A stretch of DNA of 64,000 bases. Origin: Conchocele bisecta. Its lineage: Eukaryota > Mollusca > Bivalvia > Lucinida > Thyasiridae. The DNA is taken from the NCBI GenBank assembly GCA_029237695.1, contig JAQRGA010000042.1, positions 496,001-560,000 of the forward strand. The letters are read 5' to 3'. Below the pieces are notes generated by a model. That model did no database searches and was not told the origin of the DNA. It saw only the letters and a list, made by a program, of their open reading frames with translations. This document shows positions 19,761 through 28,755 of the stretch, piece after piece (the first letter of the stretch is position 1; each line of letters opens with the position of its first letter). The position numbers and the translations under genes are program-made.

Positions 19761-21089
19761 TTAAAAAACAATATTGCCGAAAAGTGTCATAGATGTAGTT
19801 CTATTTATTTTTATCTTCACTACATCACCGGGTTTTAATCCTTGATGAGGGTCAAAGATAGTAACTTTGTTATTAGTAGTTCTACCTGTCCATTTTTCTG
19901 AATTTCTCTTACTTGGACCTATCACCAAAATTTCAACAGTTTTTCCATTAAGCATTTCATTATGTTCTGTTGTATATTTTTTTAAGTCATCAAGGAGAAT
20001 TTGATTTCGTTTATCTTTTAGTTCCTGTAAAATCTGATCTTCGTATTTTGCTGCAGGTGTACCTTCTCTAGGGGAATATTTAAAAATATAAGCGTTGTCA
20101 AAACCGACTTCTTTCATGATATTTCTACTCAGATTAAAATCTTCTTCACTCTCTCCGGGAAAAGCAACAATAATATCAGTAGAAAAAGTAACGTCAGGAA
20201 TTTTAAATTTTAATTTATTAATAATATCCATATAAATTTTCATATTGTATCTGCGGTTCATTATTTTCAAAATACGATCTGAACCTGATTGCATAGGCAG
20301 ATGAATATTATTACAGACTTTTGGAAGTGCGGCAATCGTATCGATCAGTTTATCATTAAAAAAATAGGGATGTGGTGAAATAAACCTAATTCTTTTAAGA
20401 TCATCTATTTTATTCAGTTCTATCAATAAATTAGCAAATGGTGACTCAGTAGGACGCTCTTTGGCTAACTGATTAAGACCAAATGCTGATACATTTTGAC
20501 CAAGCAGCACTATTTCTTTTATACCTCTTGCTGTAAGTTTTTTAACCTCTTCTACTATACCGGCTATGCCACGGCTTTTTTCTCTGCCCCGAACATAAGG
20601 GACAATACAGTATGAGCAGAACATGTTGCATCCTCTCATGACAGAAACGAACTCTGTAACTTTATTTTTTGAGATATGCTCATTTAATCTAGTTGATATT
20701 TCAGTATTAGCTTCTGTGAGAGATATCTGTTCTCTCTTGTTAATCTGCTGATCTATAATATCAGGCAATATCCCAAGCTGGTCAGTTCCAAGGACAAAAT
20801 CAACATGTGGTAACTCTTTAAGTAGTCTCTCTCCTCTGCGCTGAGCCATGCAGCCTAAAATACCTATAAATATTTCCGGTCTAACTCTTTTTAATTTCTT
20901 AAGTATTCCAACTTTTCCAACAGCTTTTCTCTCAGCTTGTTCTCTAATACTGCATGTATTAAATAGTAATACATCTGCAATTTTTTCATTTTTGACTAAT
21001 TCATGACCTTTTGTTATGAGAAGAGCAGAAAGAGCCTCTGAGTCTCTCTCGTTCATCTGACATCCATATGTCTTTATATAAATTTTCAT
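19761..21089 (-). CDS. miaB: tRNA-2-methylthio-N6-dimethylallyladenosine synthase
   Basis: 442 aa, normal for MiaB. Radical-SAM methylthiotransferase acting on A37 of tRNAs reading U-starting codons. The N-terminal UPF0004 domain begins IKTYGCQMNERDSEAL (residues 5-20) with cysteines for the auxiliary cluster, including the later NTCSIREQAE and GCMAQR blocks. The radical-SAM cluster is GCNMFCSYCIVPYVRGREKS near 150-169. A TRAM domain ends the protein (TNNKVTIFDP...GDVVKIKI). It lies close to the broken tgt, another tRNA modification gene, but on the other strand. Confidence 0.96.
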   Translation of the reverse strand: MKIYIKTYGCQMNERDSEALSALLITKGHELVKNEKIADVLLFNTCSIREQAERKAVGKVGILKKLKRVRPEIFIGILGCMAQRRGERLLKELPHVDFVLGTDQLGILPDIIDQQINKREQISLTEANTEISTRLNEHISKNKVTEFVSVMRGCNMFCSYCIVPYVRGREKSRGIAGIVEEVKKLTARGIKEIVLLGQNVSAFGLNQLAKERPTESPFANLLIELNKIDDLKRIRFISPHPYFFNDKLIDTIAALPKVCNNIHLPMQSGSDRILKIMNRRYNMKIYMDIINKLKFKIPDVTFSTDIIVAFPGESEEDFNLSRNIMKEVGFDNAYIFKYSPREGTPAAKYEDQILQELKDKRNQILLDDLKKYTTEHNEMLNGKTVEILVIGPSKRNSEKWTGRTTNNKVTIFDPHQGLKPGDVVKIKINRTTSMTLFGNIVF

Positions 21090-21482
21090 GAGAGTAATAA
21101 TATGTTAATTATGTGTAATCTATTTAATTTAGAGGGACTATACATTGAAATTGTTAGAATTTACAGTAGTTAAAGACCAAAAGCTTACAGCTTTTTTTGA
21201 AGATTAATGAATAAACAGCGATTTCATGGCTATCTTACCTAAAGAGGTTTAGTAGAGCATTGAGAGGATTATTTCATGTATAAATAATAAGATAGTTTCT
21301 GCCGGAATTCGCAAAACTCTATACCAAATAACGAAATGACAGTGTCTATGGATTATATACAAGTATTGATATGATTATGATGATGGAGAAATAGAATTTA
21401 ATCTTAACCCTCTTATATTATAGATTAATCAATATTTTCTTAAGAATGATTAGATCTGAGTATAATTTAGAATAATAAATAA
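21090..21482. other. intergenic region with a possible pseudouridine synthase remnant and a repeat fragment
   Basis: No intact gene. A plus-strand frame from about 21144 reads LKLLEFTVVKDQKLTAFFED and then stops; a later frame near 21220-21320 has LPKEV and INNKIVSAGIRK. These resemble the first residues and the S4 domain of an RluD-type synthase, but the match is weak. Bases 21410-21470 resemble the 3' part of the dispersed repeat seen at 32457 and 48410. Confidence 0.3.
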
Positions 21483-22259
21483 TTACTTAAATGTAATTTT
21501 ATTCTTTATAAAACCTTCATCAATAGGGTTTGCATGAGTTTCTACAAATGCAATGCTATATAATATGCCATTTTTTGTTGTTAAAAACTGTTTTACTAAT
21601 ATGCTGCTATTATTTGCAGGTACGAATTGGTAAGTAGCAAATTTTAACCCATTTATTGTTTCAAATTTTAAATCAATATTTCTTGTGTCGTTGTAAAGAT
21701 ATTGTATATATTCTGTTATTCTCTGTTGATTCATGTTATTAAAATTCATTTTACTTGAAGTAGAAACATAGATGAAAATTAAATTGTTATCTTTTTCATT
21801 CATTAATTCAACCATTGCTATAGGAGCATGTCGTGGAATTTTGATATAACTTGGTATATCCATATCTTTTCCTTCAGCATAATTCCACTCTTCAGATGAA
21901 TAGTTAATTGAAAAGTATGGTGTGTGATAAGTCTTAATATTCTGTTTTTTTGAGTTAGTTGTATTTATTTTATTGACAGTAGGAGATTTATATTCAAGTC
22001 GTGTTGGCTTGGGAAGAATATTATTGATGATCTTATCCTTTTCAAGATTTTGCACTTCTTCAGGTAGTTTTATTGCTTCGATTGAGCTATCGCGAACCTT
22101 CGGCTTTACTATCAGTTTTGTATCTGTTTTTGCTATTTTTACTGGATTGAAAACTTCATTGATTTTATTGTTTTTTTGAGACTCTTTTTTATAAAAAAAG
22201 AATAAGCATAAAATAACTATTACAATTATTACGATGATTATTTTTTTATGTTTTTTCAT
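21483..22259 (-). CDS. membrane-anchored periplasmic protein, function unknown
   Basis: 258 aa. Residues 6-23 are a run of Ile and Val after MKKHKK, an uncleaved signal anchor or signal peptide. A low-complexity Lys/Asn/Pro linker follows to about residue 110. A globular domain then starts at PYFSINYSSEEWNYAEG, with LIFIYVSTSSKM and LKFATYQFVP strands. The pattern (ligand-free alpha/beta domain with F.I.YP...W at its start) recalls PsbP-like or other small periplasmic domains, but I cannot assign it. It is a single-gene unit beside the integrase remnant. Confidence 0.6.
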   Translation of the reverse strand: MKKHKKIIIVIIVIVILCLFFFYKKESQKNNKINEVFNPVKIAKTDTKLIVKPKVRDSSIEAIKLPEEVQNLEKDKIINNILPKPTRLEYKSPTVNKINTTNSKKQNIKTYHTPYFSINYSSEEWNYAEGKDMDIPSYIKIPRHAPIAMVELMNEKDNNLIFIYVSTSSKMNFNNMNQQRITEYIQYLYNDTRNIDLKFETINGLKFATYQFVPANNSSILVKQFLTTKNGILYSIAFVETHANPIDEGFIKNKITFK

Positions 22260-22310
22260 GATTTTAAGTCCCTTATAGTTATTAATAAAAATGAGAGGTA
22301 AATATATTTT

Positions 22311-22470
22311 AGTGAATATTACAGAGTATTCAAATTCTTATGTACAACTTGAGCCAAAATAATGGGAAATTTGATCTTGAAAAACTAATCATAAAGATGA
22401 GCTTATCTATTAATATTTGATAAAAATTATAAATAATAGATAATAATGCTGTGGAAAGGTTTATGCGGAA
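22311..22470. repeat. dispersed repeat, copy 1 (see 43578-43738)
   Basis: About 160 bases that match 43578-43738 at roughly 80% by eye. The match begins at AGTGAATATTACAGAGTATT and ends near AAAGGTTTATGC. In both copies the right end reads on the plus strand as DNNAVERFMRK or ENNDAERFMQK, which resembles the D-N-N-x-x-E-R block of IS66-type transposases. Both copies are too eroded to code. The repeat overlaps the tail of the integrase remnant. Confidence 0.6.
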
Positions 22471-22566
22471 AATTATCTTTTCAATAAATCTACTTCCTTC
22501 ATATTTTTTCTTATTAAACATAAAACGATAATAGTAAAACTTTGAATTATTTCTTTTGAAAACCAT
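22330..22566 (-). pseudogene. tyrosine recombinase (integrase) N-terminal remnant
   Basis: The 78-codon frame begins MVFKRNNSKFYYYRFMFNKK and YEGS. This is the pattern of the arm-type DNA-binding domain of phage and island integrases (K.N...YYRFMFNGK...G.T). The central and catalytic domains with R-H-R-Y are absent; after about residue 30 the frame is unrelated and runs into a dispersed repeat. It starts about 200 bases beyond the 3' end of tRNA-Met and reads away from it, the usual position of an integrase at the edge of a tRNA-integrated element. It is best read as the last trace of such an element. Confidence 0.6.
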
Positions 22567-22768
22567 ATCAAACCGCCTTTTTGGTGCAATTACTTATAGT
22601 AATATATCAATAGTTACTAAAGGGGGGGCAAGAAAAAAACGCACAAAAACGCCAAAGCATGCATATTTTTTTAAAAGTTCTGGAAAAAGTTCTGACAGTT
22701 TTGTCAAAAATAGATAAAATCTAAAATATAAGTATTGCTTAAGTTATTTATGTTGAGGTAAATAGAAG

Positions 22769-22845
22769 TGGTAGCGGCTTAGGGACTCGAACCCCAGACA
22801 CTCGGATTATGATTCCGATGCTCTAACCAACTGAGCTAAGCCGCC
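22769..22845 (-). tRNA. tRNA-Met (CAU anticodon)
   Basis: 77 bases including an encoded 3' CCA. The acceptor stem pairs GGCGGCT with AGCCGCT, where the first pair is G-U, as often in elongator tRNA-Met. The D arm is GCTCAGTTGGTTAGAGC, the anticodon loop ATCATAA gives CAU, and the T arm holds GGTTCGAGTCC. A CAU anticodon could also belong to tRNA-Ile2 (lysidine-modified); G-U at the first pair and the sequence favour elongator Met. The initiator form is unlikely because its 1-72 mismatch (C-A) and three G-C pairs are not present. Confidence 0.9.
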
Positions 22846-23139
22846 TTGTTCTAATTAAGAATTATAAATTTAGTATTAATTAACTATCTTGCAAGTAAAA
22901 AAAGATAAAACTCATTGATTTTTGCTTAATAATCTAAATATCTCTTCTCATTATTTAAATGAGGTTATAAAAAAAAATACTTTGAAAAAAAGCATAGTAT
23001 TGAATAATTTTTAAAGTTCTAATCATATATTATTAGCCCATAATAATTTGATTTTAATGCTGTTTGGTACAATCTTAGTACCCTGTAATTTATTTGTAAA
23101 AATTAATATAAACCAAAGTTTAGACAAGGAGTTCGTATT
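22846..23139 (+). promoter_or_regulatory. upstream region of folD
   Basis: Gap of 294 bases between the divergent tRNA-Met and folD; it must hold promoters for both. AT-rich, with no operator-like repeat seen. An AAGGAG site (near 23127-23132) sits 7 bases before the folD ATG. Confidence 0.4.
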
Positions 23140-24030
23140 ATGGCACAAAAGATTGATGGTAAGGTTATTGCACAAAAAATACATGAAGAAACTGGAGCTG
23201 AAGCTATTAGAATTAAAGAACAATATGGTTTACAACCCGGCTTAGTAGTTGTTCTTATCGGTGAAGATCCGGCATCACAAGTATATGTTAATATGAAAGA
23301 GAAGAAATCAAAAGAGCTTGGTTTTTATTCAAAAAAAATTGTACTTGATAAAAATGCTACAATGGAAGAAGTTTTGACTCTTATTGATAAACTTAATAAA
23401 GATCCTAAAGTTCATGGTATTTTAGTACAGTCACCACCACCGCCGCAAATTGATGAAGATAAAGTTATCGAAGCAATGAATCCCGAAAAAGATGTTGATT
23501 GCTTTCATGCAATAAACGTTGGAAAAATGCTTATTGGAAAAACAGATGGGTTCTATCCATGCACACCTTATGGCGTAATGAAACTTCTTGAATACAGTAA
23601 TATAGATCCAGCTGGAAAACATGCTGTTATAATTGGACGTTCAAATATTGTTGGTAAACCAATGATGTCCCTTCTTATGCAGAAAGCTAAAGGTGCTAAT
23701 GCAACAGTTACAGTTTGTCATTCACGCACACCTAATATTGCAGAAATAGCAAGCAAAGCTGATATCCTGATAGCTGCAATTGGTAAAGCTGAATTTGTTA
23801 CAGCTGATATGGTTAAAGAAGGAGCGGTTGTAATTGATGTTGGTATTAACAGAGTTGATGATGCAACTAAAAAACGCGGCTATCGTTTAGCCGGTGATGT
23901 AGCATATGATGAAGTATGTGAAAAAGCATCATTAATCACTCCTGTTCCGGGCGGAGTTGGTCCAATGACCATTGCAATGCTTATGAATAATGCATTGAAA
24001 GCATGTAAAATGCAAAATAATGTAAAATAG
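23140..24030 (+). CDS. folD: methylenetetrahydrofolate dehydrogenase / methenyl-THF cyclohydrolase
   Basis: 296 aa, bifunctional FolD. It interconverts 5,10-methylene-THF, methenyl-THF and 10-formyl-THF, feeding purine and formate metabolism. The catalytic region has [14 protein letters not shown] (Tyr and Lys of the active site, residues 47-60), then [14 protein letters not shown] where most bacteria have VQLPLP, and [11 protein letters not shown]. The NADP fold carries [12 protein letters not shown] near 164-175 and ends with [14 protein letters not shown]. Single-gene unit with an AAGGAG site and its own terminator. Confidence 0.96.
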   Translation: MAQKIDGKVIAQKIHEETGAEAIRIKEQYGLQPGLVVVLIGEDPASQVYVNMKEKKSKELGFYSKKIVLDKNATMEEVLTLIDKLNKDPKVHGILVQSPPPPQIDEDKVIEAMNPEKDVDCFHAINVGKMLIGKTDGFYPCTPYGVMKLLEYSNIDPAGKHAVIIGRSNIVGKPMMSLLMQKAKGANATVTVCHSRTPNIAEIASKADILIAAIGKAEFVTADMVKEGAVVIDVGINRVDDATKKRGYRLAGDVAYDEVCEKASLITPVPGGVGPMTIAMLMNNALKACKMQNNVK

Positions 24031-24040
24031 TATAATTTTG

Positions 24041-24066
24041 AAGAGCTCAATTTGAGCTTTTTTGTG
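24041..24066 (+). terminator. intrinsic terminator after folD
   Basis: Stem of eight pairs (24041-24048 with 24054-24061, one G-U) around a five-base loop, followed by a six-base T-run. It starts 11 bases after the folD stop. Confidence 0.8.
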
Positions 24067-24080
24067 TAGATTACAAGATA

Positions 24081-24121
24081 AAAAAAGCTCTAAATAATCA
24101 TAATTGAGTATCTAGAGCTTT
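24081..24121 (-). terminator. intrinsic terminator for the minus-strand PLP enzyme operon
   Basis: Arms AAAGCTCTA (24084-24092) and TAGAGCTTT (24113-24121) with a 20-base loop. Read on the minus strand the stem is followed by a run of T. It closes the yraN-glmM-glmU-like-PLP enzyme transcript, 67 bases past the stop at 24188. Confidence 0.7.
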
Positions 24122-24187
24122 ATACTTGAATCATTGGATTTTTTTACAAACTACCAAATTACTAACTAAGACGCTGATAAAAATAAT

Positions 24188-25659
24188 CTATCTTTCAATT
24201 CCTGTATAAATAACGGAAGTTAGATCATCTGCAGGGATAATTTTTAATTTCTTTAATTTTATATATCCTGCAAAGCCTGAAGAACCGGTATGATCAACTT
24301 TTATATCTGTTATTTCTCTGGCTAATTTATTATACACTGTAAGCTCTTCTTCACTTACAGTTATAGGTTGTCCACCTGTTCTAAATATACCCTGTATGAT
24401 TTTGAACCAGTCAAAAGTTATATCATCTAAAATTCCATGTGCAATACTATGCGGTTCTAATTCCCAGCTCCACATATAATTTGACATATGTTTTTTACCT
24501 GCTGTGTTTAATACGCTTTGGACTTTTTCTGTAGTATAATTATTTTTGATAAATTCAGCAATATTTTTTATTTCATCACTATGTGTTTTATAATATTCTA
24601 ATATTTTTTGATTTTCTTTATCCTTGAAAACAGCATCTAAATAGAAATCAAAAGAGCATGGCAGATCATTAAGTTCGGCTATTTCCTTAACTAATAAAAG
24701 ATATGCTCTAACTAAGGGATATCCGCCTTCTGTCTGAACTGCGTAAACAGTTGGAAGTTTTTTTAGTATTCCTGCAGAAAACATCTCTTCTAAAGTCTGA
24801 ATAGCAGCACTAGCTAAAGCACCTCCACCTATTTGGATTACTATTGAATCAAGTATATGATTTCTTTCTATTAATTCTGTCATTAGTTCCAGACAGAGTG
24901 TTTGTCCACCTTCAATATTAGACCAGTTATCAGATCCTGAACATGAAAATGGAGTAGCTCCTGCAATTAATGCATCATGAAATTTATTATAACATGGGTC
25001 ACCGGTCTCTCCTGATATTCTTGGACATTCTATTATGTTTGCTTCATAGAAATTAAGCTTATCTATTACGTTCGGATTTACGCCTACAGGAATGAATACA
25101 TCAATTTCATATTTCGCAGCTTTAGCTATAGCAGCAGCAGCAAGAGCAGCATTCCCGCAACTGTAAACAGCAAGTTTAGGTTTATCATTAATTACTCCAG
25201 CTCTGTGAAGTACTTCAATATACAGAATATTCCCCATTAAATGACGTGCTTTGTGGGAGCCTGATACATTGCCTGTTTCATTTTTAATAATTATTTTTCC
25301 GCTAATACTCGGAATATTATCTAATTCAAGAATAGGTGTAAATAGAAATTTAGGTTCGCCTATCTCTGTTAAATTATATAATCTATTTCATCAACAATTT
25401 TATCAAAGTCTATTTTAAGATATTCAGCTAAATAGTATGAATAGAAATATTTTTTAAAAAATTTATAAGGATTAGATTCATCTGTTTTAGTTAAATTAAT
25501 TTTACTTATTCTGCATTTGAAATCTGATGGCAAATGTTTTTCTAAAATATGATTTGCATCATCTTGACCGCGATTAATACATTCATTAACAGGTGTATAA
25601 AAGTCGAAACTGTATTCGGCGTCACAGCCGATACATCTGAGATAGGATAATTCATTCAT
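24188..25659 (-). pseudogene. threonine synthase-like PLP enzyme, frameshifted
   Basis: Two frames make one fold-type II PLP enzyme. The first frame (25659-25369) begins MNELSYLRCIGCDAEY and ends IDYII. The second frame is open from about 25385 to 24188 and reads NLTEIGEPKFLFTPILELDN, then ETGNVSGSHKARHLMG, where the Lys of GSHKAR is the PLP-binding residue; this piece continues to VYSCGNAALAAAAIA and QIGGGALASAA (phosphate loop). The ATG at 25237 lies after the PLP lysine, so the 349-codon frame on its own would lack the catalytic residue. One indel near 25370-25385 explains the break. A complete threonine synthase (thrC) is present at 59515, so loss may be tolerated. Substrate unknown. Confidence 0.7.
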
Positions 25660-25725
25660 AGTAATATTACATTGGTTAATTAATTAATTTTTATATAATA
25701 GAATATTTTGCAAATATTTAATATA

Positions 25726-26649
25726 TCATTTTTTATCCTTTTTTACAATTTCCCCGGGAGCTGTACTAATATTAGGCCATATTTTTCTGCCCGGATAAAG
25801 TGAAGTGTTTATACCTGTGCGAACATTATCACCAACAATTACACCAAGCTTTCTTCTGGTTGTATCTATTAATTTATTTTTAATAAAGCTTTTATGATTA
25901 TTGCCATCATGTCTTAAATTGGCTGTAATTGTACCGGCTCCAAAATTTGAACCTGTGCATAAGATAGAATCGCCGACATAACTAAGGTGTCCAATTTTAA
26001 CTTTATCCATTAAGATTGAATTTTTTATTTCAACAGCCTGACCTACGTGACAATCATTGCCGATATATGTATTTCCACGGATATAGCAGTTAGGTCCTAT
26101 TTTACAATTTTTGCCTATTATAATATTACCTTCAATGTAAACGCCCGGCAGTAAAACTGTACCTTTTCCTATTTCTATAAAACCGTCTATATTAACATTT
26201 TCCCTGACTGTTCCCTGTATGTCATTTTTCTCAAGTGTTCCTATAATATCTTCATTCACATAGAGTAGATCCCATGGGTGCATTATTAAATGAGATTTAT
26301 TGTCAACGCCTATAAAATTTTTAAGCTGTGTTTCAACCTCTACTTCTTTTGAAAACCATGCAACGGGTATATTCTTTCCATCTATAACTACACTTAAAGC
26401 TTTAGATGAGAAGCTTTGAAAGAGAGTATGAATTATTTCAAGGGAAGGCCAAAAATCAGATCTGATATTCAGTACCCTTTGAAATGGGCATTCTTTATTT
26501 ATCCTCATTGCAATATGTTCTAATCTCCATTTTAGTGCATATATATAGGAGATACCTGCAACATGGCATTCTGATAATTTTCTTGTACATGAAACAGGCT
26601 GTAAAGTATTTGGTGTTTCTGTCTCAATTATATTAATTTTTACACTCAT
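25726..26649 (-). CDS. GlmU-like left-handed beta-helix protein without pyrophosphorylase signature
   Basis: 307 aa. From about residue 140 it is a left-handed beta-helix of hexapeptide repeats (GTVLLPGVYIEGNIIIGKNC, then IGPNCYIRGNTYIGNDC) with a GlmU-type end: GHLSYVGDSILCTGSNFGAG and TITANLRHDG. In GlmU these residues form the glucosamine-1-phosphate acetyltransferase site. The N-terminal 130 residues lack the L-x-x-G-x-G-T-x-M-x-S-x-x-P-K signature of UDP-sugar pyrophosphorylases and are only loosely like GlmU. It overlaps glmM by 4 bases (ATGA), which ties it to glucosamine-1-phosphate and peptidoglycan/LPS precursor synthesis. It may be a stand-alone acetyltransferase partner of another GlmU. 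Confidence 0.7.
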   Translation of the reverse strand: MSVKINIIETETPNTLQPVSCTRKLSECHVAGISYIYALKWRLEHIAMRINKECPFQRVLNIRSDFWPSLEIIHTLFQSFSSKALSVVIDGKNIPVAWFSKEVEVETQLKNFIGVDNKSHLIMHPWDLLYVNEDIIGTLEKNDIQGTVRENVNIDGFIEIGKGTVLLPGVYIEGNIIIGKNCKIGPNCYIRGNTYIGNDCHVGQAVEIKNSILMDKVKIGHLSYVGDSILCTGSNFGAGTITANLRHDGNNHKSFIKNKLIDTTRRKLGVIVGDNVRTGINTSLYPGRKIWPNISTAPGEIVKKDKK

Positions 26650-27998
26650 CCTATTGTCTCCTTTACTTTTTTCAGTATTCTATCTGCCCATAGATCTGCC
26701 AAACTATAATTACCTGCTTCAACCATTATTCTAATTAAATTTTCTGTTCCTGAATATCGGACTAATACTCTTCCGTTTTCTCCAAGTTCATCTTCGCAAT
26801 CTTTAATAACTCTGCTTACTTCAGGTATATCTTTTATCGGCTTCTTTTCTCTAACTTTAGCATTAATTAATGTCTGGGGAAATTCTTCCATACAGTCTGC
26901 TAGTTCCGCCAGTGTTTTTTGTTTATTCAGCATCATTTTTAATACATGTAATGCTGTAATTATTCCGTCACCCGTTGTAACATAGTCCATAAAAATGATA
27001 TGACCTGATTGTTCGCCGCCTATATTAAAACCTCCGTCACGCATGCGTTCAATGACATACCTATCACCTACATTGGTAATTTCCAAGTTTATCCCTGCTT
27101 TTTTCATTGCACGTTTTAAGCCCAGATTACTCATAACAGTGGTGACCAAAGTATTGTTTGCAAGTTTATTTCTTTCTTTAAAATCAATTGCAAACATAGC
27201 CAGTAGCCTATCACCGTTAATTACTGTTCCTGTATTATCAAGCATAATAACACGGTCGGCATCACCGTCAAGGCATACTCCTACATCGGCTTTATGTTCT
27301 CTTACAAGATTTGATATATTGCCCGGGACAGTTGCTCCGCAATTTTTATTTATATTGAGCCCGTCAGGCTTTACTGCAACTTTAATTACTTCTGCACCAA
27401 GTTCTTTAAAAATCCATGGAGCTATGCAGTAGCCTGCACCGTTTGCACAATCCAAAACTATTTTTAAACCTTTAAGGCTCTGACTTTTTATAGAACTTTT
27501 TGCAAACTCTATATAGCGTCCTTTGGCATCATGAATTCGATATGCTTTACCAAGATGCTTTGTGTCGATACTACTTTTTATTTCGCCGTTGAACATTATT
27601 TTTTCGATAGCTAATTCTACTTCATCAGGTAGTTTAAAACCTGTTGAGTCAAATAGTTTAATTCCATTATCTTTATATGGATTATGAGATGCTGTAATCA
27701 TAATTCCGCAATCTGCACCAAATGATTTTATTAAATGGGCGATTGCAGGTGTAGGCATAGGCCCGACTTCCATAACATCCATTCCCATACTGACTAAACC
27801 GCTAGTGAGGGCTGTTTCGAGCATATAGCCTGATAAGCGTGTATCTTTACCTATAACAGTCCTTGTGCTTCCGTGTCCTTTAGTTTTATAATACAGAGCA
27901 ATTGCTTTACCTAACTGTAATGCTATTTCGGGGGTTATGGGGTAAATATTTGCTTTTCCTCTTATTCCATCTGTCCCGAAAAGTTTTTTTTCTTCCAT
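26646..27998 (-). CDS. glmM: phosphoglucosamine mutase
   Basis: 450 aa, typical. It turns glucosamine-6-phosphate into glucosamine-1-phosphate for UDP-GlcNAc. The N-terminus has FGTDGIRGKAN (residues 7-17); the phosphorylated Ser is S104 in TASHNPYKDNG; the metal loop is DGDADR near 246; the sugar loop GGEQSGH and the C-terminal phosphate loop RYSGTENLIRI are all present. It is 27 bases after yraN and overlaps the GlmU-like gene. Confidence 0.96.
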   Translation of the reverse strand: MEEKKLFGTDGIRGKANIYPITPEIALQLGKAIALYYKTKGHGSTRTVIGKDTRLSGYMLETALTSGLVSMGMDVMEVGPMPTPAIAHLIKSFGADCGIMITASHNPYKDNGIKLFDSTGFKLPDEVELAIEKIMFNGEIKSSIDTKHLGKAYRIHDAKGRYIEFAKSSIKSQSLKGLKIVLDCANGAGYCIAPWIFKELGAEVIKVAVKPDGLNINKNCGATVPGNISNLVREHKADVGVCLDGDADRVIMLDNTGTVINGDRLLAMFAIDFKERNKLANNTLVTTVMSNLGLKRAMKKAGINLEITNVGDRYVIERMRDGGFNIGGEQSGHIIFMDYVTTGDGIITALHVLKMMLNKQKTLAELADCMEEFPQTLINAKVREKKPIKDIPEVSRVIKDCEDELGENGRVLVRYSGTENLIRIMVEAGNYSLADLWADRILKKVKETIG

Positions 27999-28025
27999 AA
28001 AAACTATCTCCTAAAGTTAATCGGC

Positions 28026-28427
28026 TCATGAGAATATACCAAAATCTCTCTGCCAGTGATAAATACTTTTTAAACCATATTTGTTAATTGAAACTTCAAT
28101 TAAATCAAACCTATAATTAACTTTTTTTATGCTGATTTCATTTAAATATGATTTAGCGGCTTTTTTAATTCTTTGAATTTGATTTTTTGAAACCCAGATT
28201 TTATCTGCACAATAATTTTGTTTAGGATTATATCTTGTTTTGATTTCTATAAAACAGAGAGTTCTGCCGTCTCTTGCTACAATATCAATTTCGCCTGATC
28301 TGTTTTTAGGGCTATAATTTTTACATAATATTTTATATTGCTTCTGTTTAAGAAGTCTGCAAGAGAGTTTTTCGCCTTTGAGTCCAAGTCTTATATGTTT
28401 TGCCTTAAGTTTTTTAAATAATTTCAT
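28026..28427 (-). CDS. UPF0102 (YraN) family endonuclease-like protein
   Basis: 133 aa. The UPF0102 family has a PD-(D/E)XK-type nuclease fold: here SGEIDIVARDGRTLCFIEIK (near residues 44-63) supplies the D and E-x-K residues, and GLKGEKLSCRLL is the usual start. Its role is unproven; it usually sits near rnhB or rsmI, here before glmM. First gene of the operon that ends with the broken PLP enzyme. Confidence 0.88.
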   Translation of the reverse strand: MKLFKKLKAKHIRLGLKGEKLSCRLLKQKQYKILCKNYSPKNRSGEIDIVARDGRTLCFIEIKTRYNPKQNYCADKIWVSKNQIQRIKKAAKSYLNEISIKKVNYRFDLIEVSINKYGLKSIYHWQRDFGIFS

Positions 28428-28755
28428 TGTAAAAAAAAATTGATTTATAATAAACTCATGAAAAATGAACTAAAAATATTAAAATAATGACTCGTATAAA
28501 AAACTATTCTTAAATATATTTTATCAAAAAAAATTGATGATATAAGCTTAAAATATAATAAATATTAATATTTAAATAAATCTAGCCCTATTTTTAGGAA
28601 AATTAAACATTAAGCTGAGTAGAACCAATTATCATGCAGAGAGAGAACTGTATCTAATGTTTCATGCAGAATTTTTAAAATATCACCTACAGCCTAAGTC
28701 AGCGGTAAGGAAAATTTACAGACTTATATGGAAAGCCTCATAAAAAAGAGATATC
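28428..28755. other. intergenic region, nothing recognised
   Basis: A gap of 328 bases between yraN and the Sel1-repeat gene. It is very AT-rich. No gene, hairpin with T-run or repeat was found. Confidence 0.4.

Noticed and set aside
21144..21320. RluD-type pseudouridine synthase pseudogene
   Set aside because: The match to the start and S4 domain is short and in two frames; too weak to call, kept only as a note in the intergenic entry.
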